Assembly: GCA_003313425.1 (NCBI GenBank)
Contig: NHZP01000002.1
Location: forward strand, 434,001-498,000
Length of the DNA stretch: 64,000 bases
Direction: 5' to 3'
Source: Pseudopyrenochaeta lycopersici
Taxonomy: Eukaryota; Ascomycota; Dothideomycetes; Pleosporales; Pseudopyrenochaetaceae
The notes beneath the pieces were generated by a model, which was not told the DNA's origin, searched no databases, and saw nothing but the letters and a program-made list of their open reading frames with translations. Shown here piece by piece: positions 48,042 through 59,831 of the stretch (position 1 is its first letter; every line of letters begins with the position of its first letter). Position numbers and translations under genes: made by a program.

Positions 48042-48858
48042 CTTGAATGATTGTGAGCCTGTGGTGTTGTCGAACTGTGGGTTAGTAACGGTCGCTGAAG
48101 TTCAAGAGGGTCGAAAATTCGCGATGTTCGTGTGGTCGCCAAGCCGCTAAGGCGAACTCACCGCCTATGGCAGAACTTCAACAAGCAAAACCACATTACG
48201 GTACGTAAAAAGAGGTAGAGGCGGACAGATTGTGTTTGAAATACGGAGTGCCTACTACATGGCACATGTACATTAGCATTACAGAACACGAGAACAGCTC
48301 ATATCTATTCCTGCTGTTGTGTCAAAATGCTGTGAAATGATGAATTCAACAGGCTTTGTCACCATCTCTCCTGGAATCTGCCAACCCACATCATTTTCCA
48401 ACGACTTCAAGAGTGCCAATATACACTCAGTCCCAAATATGCCCGAGTCTCAAGGTACTATTCTTCACACATGCATTACCATTATGTAGCTAAAAAGTAT
48501 ATACCTATCGCGGCCTTTCAAAAGTCCCGCGATATATCTATGTAACACAACGTGTACTTTAATCATTTTCCCGTCGTTGCTCCCTGACATGCAATTGAAC
48601 ATGACTGTGAAGAAGGAGCCAGGCCAAAGCACCCCTTCAAGGCATGATAAGAACCCGCTCGTCTATGCTTTCAAACACCAAAACACACAGAGAACCCCAT
48701 TGCACTCCAAACCCACACCAAATGATATAGGAAGACAAGGTAGAAGAAGTGCGAAGTAAAGCGATCAGGTTCGCAAGATGTAGGCTTAGCAGACTAGCAG
48801 CCAACTATCCCGGAATATGGAAACAAATAGGGTTTGCTCTTCAGACGCTGGGCGTGCT
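48042..48858. other. Intergenic, eL18 promoter
   Basis: The part next to 48041 is the eL18 promoter. No open frame of interest and no snoRNA-like boxes that I could confirm. Confidence 0.45.
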
Positions 48859-50272
48859 TCATACACCCTTCTCGCCGATGAGCTTGCCAAAGCCGCTGAC
48901 AACCTTGCCAGTCGAGTCAGGCGCGTAGCGCGGTCCAAGAGAGCCGAGGATCATGAACATGGAGATGATGACAGCGGCAAAGATCATGAGCTTGCGGAGC
49001 ACAGGGCGGTTGTAGCCGAACTCTTGCCACTTCATACTGCCTTGGCCGAGATACTCCTTCATTTTTTCTCCTCCGAGCTTGTAGAAGATGAGACCACCAA
49101 GGGCAATGCTATAGCCGAAGGCCTGGAGAAGCGTAACAGGATCCTTGAACAGAAACATGGAGGCAAACACGAGGAGGATATCCTTGAGTACACCAGAGAG
49201 AGTGAGGACGAGGGACGATGTCTTGCCAATCTGCAGTACTGTTAGTGGGGATATAACAGAAAATGGGTAGCGCGACGTACCAGGAACACGACAGAGACGT
49301 TGAGCAAGAATGCAACAGACGCGTTGGCAATTAGAGTGAAGATACCGACACGGTCAATGTCCACCATGGTCAACTTGGGAAGCTCGGTGAAGAGCAGGAC
49401 CATGCCATTGATGACAGCGCAGGCAGGAGCGTAGTAGTAGAGCGAGACAAGAGGATCCATCTTAAAGTCAGACCCACTGAGCAGGCGCTGGACCATGACC
49501 AATCGGACAGCCTCGAAAACAATGCCCGCAACCTGGAAGAGGAATCCAATCATGACGAATTGAATCTCGCCCATTGAGGCAATGACAACACCAATGACGA
49601 TGAAAGAGACATTGCCGAGAGTCTTCAGGTTGACCGGGGACACACCGAGACTCCAGGTCGCGATGAGCACTGCAACGGGTGTAGTAGCCTGTCAGGGGTC
49701 AATATTTGTTCCAATGCTGGGTAAGTTGGTTCCGGCGTACCTTTAGCATCTGGATAAAAGCCACACTGAGGTAAAGATATGCCTGGTTACCGCAAATCAA
49801 GCTCAGGCTGAAGAACAGCCCGATGGGTACGATGGCTCGGAGGTATACGCGGCCGGTCATGGGGACCTTCTTTCTTGAGTCGAGGATGGTGGTGAAGCGT
49901 GCGAGGAATTGGGTCATAAAGGTCGCAAAAATCAAATGCCATGTGGTGAGGAAGATGGGGAAGTCTTTTCAGGTGTGTTAGATGCGTTATTGCTGTCGTG
50001 GCAGGTTGCAGCTTACGGAAGTTTGCTGTATCGAGAATGTACTTGTTGAAGACAATGGTGCTCGAGCTGAGGGAGATCCACGTCCTGTGCAGCGATTAGT
50101 GTCTGCAAAAGCAGCATGTGGTTGGCTTAACGTACGCAATGTACACGGCGGGATGGAAGGAAGCGGCCTCAGGCGCAGACTTGAGCGCCTCTGGGTTGAC
50201 GGTGGGCAGTACTGGCTGGGCCGGGTCGCGCGCAGCGTCGACAGAGGACCTGACCTTTTCGTCGGAAGACAT
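48859..50272 (-). CDS. Nucleotide-sugar transporter of the TPT/DMT family, candidate UDP-galactofuranose transporter
   Basis: Exons 50272-50136, 50084-50017, 49964-49741, 49688-49281 and 49230-48859 give 402 residues. After a short cytosolic N-terminus, about ten hydrophobic segments follow in the triose-phosphate-transporter order (WISLSSSTIVFNKYILD; FLTTWHLIFATFMTQ; LKATTPVAVLI; FLIGKTSSLVLTLSGVLKD). Such carriers exchange nucleotide sugars for nucleotide monophosphates across the Golgi membrane. It stands head-to-head with UDP-galactopyranose mutase. In Aspergillus fumigatus the UDP-galactofuranose transporter GlfB is reported next to the mutase, from memory, so that substrate is my preferred guess; another nucleotide sugar is possible. 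Confidence 0.85.
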
Positions 50273-51526
50273 GTTTGTGGGTGGCGACTAGAGAGGGTCT
50301 GGTGTAGAGGGCGACGATGTATGTGGTGGTTGTCGAGTGTCAAAGGAGAAGTGGTCGCAGCGCCGAAGTTTAGAGGGTGTCGCCGTACTGGTTTAGCGCG
50401 GTTGCTGGCTGCTGCTGGGAAGGCTCACAAACGGTGATGAGGGACACAATGCGTGACACAGGCAGCACTGGAGAGCTGTGACGGCGCGCACAGGAGGCAA
50501 TGAAGGAGATAAAGAGCGACAAGAAGTGTTGGGAGGTGTAAAAGTAACGGGCTGCTTGCGCTAGGGGAGGGGCGGAGCGGAAATCAGCAAAAAGCCCTTC
50601 CAGGCCGTCACACAGGGGTATCGCTTAAAGACGCTATTACTGGGCAACGGCGGACTGGCGAGCTTGATATGCAGCCAGATGAAGATTTGCTGGGAGAGGC
50701 GATGTGAAACAGATCTGCTGTGGACCCGCGCCGTGGACGCGCAAGCAGGTCCCGAAAGTGGCCGTCCCTATTTGCACCGAGTCTCTCACCAGACTCGACA
50801 GAGGGTACGCGCACCCTGCGGCGAACGAGGCCGGCCCAACACCTGGAAATAGCAGCGGACAGGCCTTGCCACTTGTGTCTCTTTGCATACATTAGTAAAC
50901 CACGTCAGTCGCAAATTTGCTGATTGCAGGAGGTATTGACTGGAGACAGTTGATTGACATGGACTCGGGCGCTGCTGAGGGGGGCTGCGGAGGCGCACAA
51001 TAGGGGCCATTGCATGCCGTGGTTGCGACAAAGCCTACACAGAATTGCCCAGTGGAGTCGCACTCGCTGTGACGGTACATGAAGGCTGTCCACAAACAGG
51101 CTTGTCGCACCTCCCAAGACAGCTGCCACAGGCGTCGCAAACGGGCAACAACTCGAGCGTCAACAGGGAGACATTGAGGCTTGCAACGCATAGCAGCCAG
51201 TCGGTGCGCCCACGGGCCGCCATCTCCCTGGATCGCTGCCCCCCATGGTTTCTCGCCCCTTTTTTCCCCGTAGCCGCATCAAGCTCCAGCCGAGTCGCTC
51301 GTGTGAACCCTGGCCTTGACCCACCTCGCAGAACATCGCTCTTGGCACGCTTGTTTTTTTGTGGTGAGCTATAATCCCCTCCACCAACGCCCCAGACGCC
51401 TTTGACCACTGCTCCACATATCGCTCGTCTGTTCACTGTGTCATTGCTCGCACCGAGTACATGTTGCACCTCGCCCGCCAGACTTTAAAGAGAGTTCCCA
51501 GTTTTCAAGAGCTGCTGCAGGGCAAG
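50273..51526. other. Divergent intergenic region between transporter and mutase
   Basis: 1.25 kb that must contain both promoters. Short frames on both strands around 50.6-51.4 kb look random and give no family signal. Confidence 0.45.
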
Positions 51527-53247
<1,721 letters not shown>

Positions 53248-54041
53248 ATGCTAACAGGGCGAGATCATGGACACATGATGCATTGAAAGATATTAATGGG
53301 ATACCACGCAACGACTTGAATGGAATGGGCTGCATACAGCAGGGAGTTCGCACACATGTGTGTATAAGGTTACGTTAGATAGAGGCATTTTATCAGACAT
53401 CCTGTAGATGTCGGTGAAGCAAATAAAATGATAGACATATCCTGTCAAGATTTTCTTAATCCCACCTAGCTCATCTCAAGCGAAACAATATGAAAACCTT
53501 GTATTCTTCAGGGCAAGCATATCACCATGCACCCCTTCCCTGCTCTTTACACTAGTTTGACATTAACTTGATCCACGGCTGTAAGTTCTGTTCCCCCCTC
53601 ACGTCTAAGATCCCTAGTGTGCATATATTAGACAGGTACCACCACAATTACGACTGCACGATCATGCGGGTCTACCAAGGATTGTTTGTGCCCTGTTTCA
53701 AAGGCGTGTAACCACCCCCACTAGCGGCCCGAATACGTACCCACAACCCCGCTCCGTGATGAGTGAAATTGTGGAACAGGGCACAACATGCGTAGACGCA
53801 AAGGGCTGTGATGTGCTCGTGCAATAAATCTGTTCTTTTGAGCAGATACTTCATATGTTAAAAGGAGCAATATTAAATTAAGATCTCTGGCAATTGAAAC
53901 ATAGCTATTGTTAATCCTAAGCTAGGAAAGGAGAACCCTGATATCTAGTTAAGTGTATGCAAAGCTTTTTCTCTACAGAAACATGGGGTGAAATGCCACA
54001 AGATTTGTCTCTAAAATTTTTATCAAGATCTCATGCCGCTA
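53248..54041. other. AT-rich intergenic, convergent 3' ends
   Basis: This lies between the UGM and PRO2 stops. No gene is supported. Confidence 0.5.
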
Positions 54042-55457
54042 TTACCCTCTACTTGCCCTGAAATACCTTAGAAGCTCGCGTTCGTCATCGTCCTTTGCTA
54101 CCCACTCCTGGTCATCGACTGGCAAAACTCGATGCTTCCATGCCTTACCCCCGGCTCCATAATCTCCGCTGACTTGTGCGTCGCCCACAATGACCCACTT
54201 GTAGATCGTTAATCCTTCCAGGCCCACAGGTCCGCGGGAATGGATCTTGTTTGTCGAAATACCGACTTCTGTACCGAAGCCGTATCTTTGACCATCAGCC
54301 ATACGTGTCGATGTGTTCCAATATACTGAGCTAGAGTCGATAGCTGCGAGGAATGTCTTTGCATTGTGCTCTGACTGGGTAAGAATAGCATCAGTGTGAT
54401 GTGACGAGTGCGCGTTGATGTGTGATATCGCCTCTTCCAAGTCGTGCACGGTTTTGATGGCGAGTACGTAGTCGAGAAATTCGGTGTCAAAGTCTTTGGG
54501 GCCTGCTTCTTGCAGCAAGGTCGCAGAGTGCGAGTCTAGTCCTGCTTTTAGCGCAGAGAAAGACGCAGGATCGCAGCGGAGCGATACGCCTTTTTGCAGT
54601 AGGGCTTCTGCCACGGTAGGAAGGACGCTGTTGAGTGCTGATTCATCAATGAGAAGCTGCTCTAAGGCGTTACAGCCCGCAGGATACGATGTCTTTGCGT
54701 CGACGATGATCTTGACGGCTTTAGCGACGGGATAGTCACCACAGAGGTATGTCGAACATATGCCATCTGCGTGGCCAAGGACTGGAATCGTGGTCGTATC
54801 TTTCACATAGCGGACGAGTTTGTTACCGCCTCTTGGGATGCATAGATCGATATATGTGTCTTGCTTCAGAAGATCGGCTATGGCATCATGGGTTTGGACG
54901 AGTTGCAAACAGTCTGAAGGTACTGCTGTCGAGGCGAGAGCCTTGGAGATGATGGAAGCGATGGCTGCAAAGCTGTTGCTGGATTCTCGACCGCCCTTGA
55001 GAATGGCCGCATTTCCAGACTTAATGGCCAGAGCGGAGATGTTTGCGATGACTTCGGGGCGAGCCTCGAAGATGATGAGAAGCACGCCAATAGGACATGT
55101 TATCCGTGAAAGCGTGAGATTGTCGTCTAGCAGCGTCTTGGCAGTGGTTTTGTTGATGGGATCTTCCAGCTCTCTGACGTCCAGAATACCTTGCAGCATG
55201 TCCTCATATTTCCCTGGTTTCCCCAAATCTAGTCGCTTCACTAGACTAGCACTGAGCGTCCCACCCGCCGCGGCCTTATTCGCATCTTCCAAATCCTTGG
55301 TATTGGCCGCTAGCACTTCTTCTTTGCCATCCGTAAGCGCTTTATGCATAGTTGTCAATGCAGCATTGCGTTCCTCGGTAGACAGAACAGCGAGCTTACG
55401 CGAGCCGAGTCTGGCCGCTTGAGCGACCTCAAGCGGCGTTGCGTTGGTGAGAGACAT
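54042..55457 (-). CDS. PRO2: Gamma-glutamyl phosphate reductase
   Basis: Intronless, 471 residues. It shows the ALDH-like fold of the family: LSRITCPIGVLLIIFEARPEV, KGGRESSNSF, a catalytic cysteine at about residue 262 in SYPAGCNALEQLL, and the C-terminal RYGFGTEVGISTNKIHSRGPVG. It reduces gamma-glutamyl phosphate to the semialdehyde with NADPH, the second step of proline synthesis. A CpcA/Gcn4-type TGACTCA lies about 85 bp upstream. The first ATG is used. Confidence 0.96.
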   Translation of the reverse strand: MSLTNATPLEVAQAARLGSRKLAVLSTEERNAALTTMHKALTDGKEEVLAANTKDLEDANKAAAGGTLSASLVKRLDLGKPGKYEDMLQGILDVRELEDPINKTTAKTLLDDNLTLSRITCPIGVLLIIFEARPEVIANISALAIKSGNAAILKGGRESSNSFAAIASIISKALASTAVPSDCLQLVQTHDAIADLLKQDTYIDLCIPRGGNKLVRYVKDTTTIPVLGHADGICSTYLCGDYPVAKAVKIIVDAKTSYPAGCNALEQLLIDESALNSVLPTVAEALLQKGVSLRCDPASFSALKAGLDSHSATLLQEAGPKDFDTEFLDYVLAIKTVHDLEEAISHINAHSSHHTDAILTQSEHNAKTFLAAIDSSSVYWNTSTRMADGQRYGFGTEVGISTNKIHSRGPVGLEGLTIYKWVIVGDAQVSGDYGAGGKAWKHRVLPVDDQEWVAKDDDERELLRYFRASRG

Positions 55458-56344
55458 GATGGTCGGATTTGGGTTACCTCACGATATGGTGACTTGGTGG
55501 TGAGACGTGGTGATTTTCGTAATATTTTATAGTGGACGGGTGACTCAGGCCCACGCAAAGGGGAGAAAGAATTCTCCTAAAAGCGTATGCAGGGTCTCGC
55601 ACTGCTGCAGGTGGTATTGGCGATCTTGAGTCAAAATCGTATGAGGATGCAGCAGCAGCGGCATCTAAAGATAGGCGCATTCTAATCGTTGTGGGAGGAT
55701 GAGTTAGTGGTGTTGCGGGGGTCTCCAGTCTAGCGCCACAACCGTTCCAGCCGACCCTCGTACATTCCCATCATCAGCAAGCATCTTGTCATGGCCACGC
55801 AATCTATTGAATTCAACACTCGATGGCAATATTGGCAAAGCCAGGCGTGCGTCATGTGTCAGTTTTCCAATGGTGTCGGGCTTGAAGCAGGGAGTCGGCT
55901 TTGGGTTGCAGCGCTGGGTGGGCATGGAGTGTGGCTGGGACTCAGCTCCAACCACCTCGGCGTCGCCTTGCCAGCCTCGTCCATATCTGCCCACTCGCCG
56001 TATCGCAATTGGCATGCCACGCCGTTCTAGCCCTGATTATACAGCTGATACGCAGGTCCCAGCTCACGAGATGGCTGGAGGCAGCTTTAAAGACATTTGT
56101 CTGCCGGCTCGCTGTCCCTGGCACAAGCATTACACACACATACCTCGACCTTCTCAAGTGCTGAGAAGGCATCCAGGCATTTCAGTCTTCCACGCGATAC
56201 TCACACCAGGCACCTGCTAGTCCTTGCTTACTACTACCAACATCTCTATCCCCCGCTCACACGAGGGAAGTACCTTAGCACCGCATCCGGCGCTATCCGT
56301 CGGCATCAATCGCTACCTGCTGTCTGCACAACGACACATTTACG
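55458..56344. other. Divergent intergenic region between PRO2 and the Crh-like gene
   Basis: 887 bp between two divergent start codons, so both promoters are here, including the TGACTCA at 55541. Open frames at 55.7-56.2 kb look random. Confidence 0.5.
55541..55547. promoter_or_regulatory. TGACTCA, CpcA/Gcn4-type site upstream of PRO2
   Basis: A perfect 7-bp core of the general amino-acid control activator site, within a short inverted repeat (GGGTGACTCAGGCCC). It lies 84-90 bp upstream of the PRO2 ATG, consistent with induction by amino-acid starvation. Binding is inferred. Confidence 0.5.
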
Positions 56345-57758
56345 ATGCGCTCCACCATAAGAGCACTCGCCGCTCTTGCTTCGGCAGCACTCCTCGGGCC
56401 CTCGGCCGCACAAACATGGTCCAACTGCAACCCAACACTGCGAAGCGACTGTCCGCCGGACTCAGCACTCGCACGAACCGTTAACATCGACTTCAGGTCT
56501 GCATCAGACAGCTTCACGCCGCAGGGCAACCCCACATATGGCTCAGACGGCGTCTCCTTCACAGTCGCCAAGTCTGGCGACTCACCCCAGCTAACATCAA
56601 AATGGTACATTATGTTCGGCAAGGTCGAGATCGTCGTCAAGGCAGCACCCGGGGCGGGCATCGTTAGCAGCTTCGTTCTGCAGTCTGACACGCTCGATGA
56701 GATTGATTGGGAGTGGCTTGGAGCAGATCCCGACCAGGTGCAGACGAACTACTTTGGCAAGGGCCAGACAACAACCTACAACCGCGGCGCTTTCCACGCC
56801 GACCCTGGCAGCCAGGCCGGCTTTAAGAAGTACACTATTGAATGGACACCACAACAGATCGTATGGCAAATTGACGGCGTCACCGTCCGAACCCTCGAGC
56901 CCGCGAACGCAAACAACCAATATCCCCAGACGCCCATGCAAGTCAAGTTCGGTGCGTGGAGTGGTGGCGACCCAGCAAACAGCGAGGGCACTATTCAGTG
57001 GGCTCGCGGCCCAACCGACTACTCCAAAGGACCTTTCAGCATGAAGGTCAAGACGCTCTTGGTCCAGGATTACTCTACTGGCACACAGTACGTCTACGGC
57101 GACCAGAGTGGAACCTGGGGATCTATCAAGTCAGTCGGTGGCACCATCTTCACCGGCGGCAAGGCCCCGGTCCAAAATGCACCTGAAATAACAGCAACCG
57201 CCTCCGGCCAGCCCATTCCGTTCACACCACGTGAGACCTCCACCTATGACCGCCCAAGCGTCTATCCGTGGATCCCAAACCCCTCTGCCACACAGGCACC
57301 ACAATCTACCTTTTCCAACTATCCCGGGCTTCCAGCCGGGTGGACCGTCTCTGATACTGGCAAAGTTGTTCCACCCAGCTCAGCTCCTGTCAGTAAGCCT
57401 TTTTACAAGCCTCTATACTCGTTTTACACTGTGCTAACCATCTTCGCAGACATCCCCTCCCGCTTCGCCTACGCAATTGCCTGCAGCTTCGCCCTCGGGT
57501 TTATCTGGCGACTCTAAGCCTGAGGTGGTTACTTCCTACGATAGCAGGGGCTTCACCACCCTAGTCACAGTCTACCCTGGCACCACCCAAGCACCAGCAT
57601 TGCCAACTGCTGGAAAGAGTGGGAATATTCTAGAGAACAATGCAGCGCAATCTGCTGTCCCTGCTGCTCCGGTAAATGGGGGTGGCCCCCAGCGGCTTGC
57701 TTGCTACCTCATTCCTCAAGTTCTCGCTTTCGTTGGCTGTGTCATGATTGCAACTTAA
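56345..57758 (+). CDS. Crh-type GH16 chitin-glucan transglycosylase, probable GPI protein
   Basis: Exons 56345-57388 and 57450-57758 give 450 residues. A signal peptide (RALAALASAALLGPSAAQ) is followed by the GH16 domain with the catalytic motif at Glu119-Ile-Asp121-Trp-Glu123 (DEIDWEWLG) and the aromatic subsite EWTPQQIVWQIDG. A Ser/Thr/Pro-rich tail ends in a hydrophobic GPI-type stretch (LIPQVLAFVGCVMIAT). Crh enzymes link chitin to beta-1,6/1,3-glucan in the wall. The GPI tail requires donor GTCAGT at 57389; a more standard GTAAGC four bases later would shift the frame and end at …GFIWRL. Confidence 0.9.
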
Positions 57759-58442
57759 TAGGATCATCCGCAGTTTGTCTACGAAGCATTGGGTTTGCGG
57801 CTACCACCTATACGGAAGGTATATCTGGTTTTATAACGGGTTGGACGTCGTCACGGCAAAAGTTTTGGCTCCGTGCGTTCGTGCACTTCAGCCATGGGTT
57901 CACGATGTCTTCAAAGAAGTGGGCGGTACATGATTGCAGCCTGGGTCTTGGCTTTGTATATGGCATTTATGAGCATGATGAGATGGAATTCTGTATATAT
58001 TTTTTTGCATCGCATAGCGTGGGTAAGAGCATGAGCTATTGCTCCTAAATAGATTAATGCAGACGCGATGTCCAATGTAATAACATTGATACCCAACATT
58101 GGTCCCTGTCTTCATTGGACTCTGGTAATCCCGCCAAGAGCAGCCTTAATGTACCTGTTCTTGGGCGCAGTCTTGATTCAGAGATTTTCTTCATTGTTGT
58201 TTGACAATTGATAAGTCCGCCAACAAGTCCTACGCTATATCCATCACGCTCATCACCGTATCATGTAAAGTCTCTAGGATCACCATCCTCGTCGCATTCA
58301 AAACTACCAGGCCCCAAGTACGAACCGTGAGTTCTGCCCCTAGGTCTAAATTTCAACGTCCTTGCAACACGCCCAACATGCCTGTACACTTGTCAATTAC
58401 GCCTACACAAAGCGGAGGCAAGCTAAAATTGGCACGAAGTCC
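57759..58442. other. Intergenic, convergent 3' ends
   Basis: No gene is recognised between the Crh-like and small secreted protein stops. Confidence 0.45.
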
Positions 58443-58661
58443 TTACACCGAGTTGTTCAGTATGCTACAACATGTTAGCGGATGGCTTTTGCGACACACA
58501 AGGGGGGAAAGAGAAGTCACCGATCCGTCACCGCATTCTTTGATTGGGTTTTCGGCACAGATTCTTGTGCAGAATTGTGGTTTGGACGACTCAGTAGCCC
58601 ACAAGGGACTTGCGAACGTGAGAGTTGCGAAAGCTGTGAGAAGGAAAAGTAGTGTCTTCAT
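58443..58661 (-). CDS. Small cysteine-rich secreted protein (candidate effector)
   Basis: 72 residues from MKTLLFLLTAFATLTFASP, a clear signal peptide likely cut after FAS near residue 17. The mature part holds six cysteines (FC, IC, EC, VC, CC), an even number compatible with three disulfides. Upstream in-frame residues exist but the signal peptide fixes the start. A plausible intron (GTGACT donor, GCTAAC branch, TTGTAG acceptor) inside the 3' half would replace the tail with a different one. Size, secretion and cysteines are what is seen in fungal effectors, antimicrobial peptides and hydrophobic surface proteins; no family is recognised. Confidence 0.6.
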   Translation of the reverse strand: MKTLLFLLTAFATLTFASPLWATESSKPQFCTRICAENPIKECGDGSVTSLSPLVCRKSHPLTCCSILNNSV

Positions 58662-59831
58662 GGTGATTGTCAGGACCCGAAACGGCTCAGCCCAGAGAAC
58701 TCGCTCATTCTTATACTGAATCCCAGGTAACACAAAAGGGATGTGGTTTCTCTTTACGAGGTTTACGTATGTCGTGTGTGTTCTTTATATTATGATAAAT
58801 CTGACATGTGTCAATCTAATTACTAGTATACGGATCTGTTCGTCTGGGCAATTAATTTTCATTTTGTATTGCTTTCATAGGCTAAAGGACAACACTGACC
58901 AAAATTTGCAACTTTCTATATGCTTTTTATATGCAGACTGTTCGGCAGACACACGCGGTATTGCCAGGGGCTTTGGTGTTGTACAAAGGAGGTCACCAGT
59001 CTGATGGTGCGCTTGGCAACCACCACTGATGAGACTGAGACAAGCAACTCGCCTTCGCAACTACTAGTATGATGCTAAGCCTTAGCGGACACCGGCACAA
59101 CAACTAATACATATAGATGCCTTCTTTGTAACTCCTAGGAGTTGAGATCGCCTTACTTCGACCAACACAACAGAAGAGAAGAGAATTGGTCAAACTCGTT
59201 TGTTATCGCCTCGTCCCGCCCCAGAATTTAAAAGCGCATTGGCATTGCTCCAATTACTGAAAGTATGAGTACGTAGGACAATCATGGTCGTCAAAAAGAA
59301 GAGTGCTGGGTTCTTACAGAATCTACTCGTTGCGATCCTATGGAAATGCTCCTCTTATCGCATCGCATCACAATTGTATCGTGTAACTTGGAAAACAGGC
59401 TTGAGGGACCGTTTCTACCATTTTGAAGAGTTGCGGAATGCTAGTATACACTGAAAGATTTCCATATCCATCTTACGTGGATGTGATGTCCCTAATCTCG
59501 ATTCCCATTGACAAAATTTGTGTTAGACATTGAAACCCACATGGAGAGCATGGTGGCTAGACGGTCGAGGTAAATGGAATGACTGAATAAAGAAAGAAGC
59601 GCCATAAACAAAAGGCCCAATAGATTAGAATGAAAGCCGCCGCCATAAGAGAGGAGACGTATGAAAGAAAAGTTTGCTCCTTCGTCATGGAAAGGACACA
59701 AAAAGGTTGGCCAAGCGAATGGGTTGGAAAGATTCCTCCGTCTCGATACCAAGTGGTAGACACCCGAGTGGTGTACAAAATGTCTTCGACAATTATATCG
59801 TACTTCAAAATTTCAAATCACACTGCGGTAC
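58662..59831. other. AT-rich intergenic stretch
   Basis: No gene is supported. The right part is the 3' region of the Hrp1-like gene. Confidence 0.45.
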
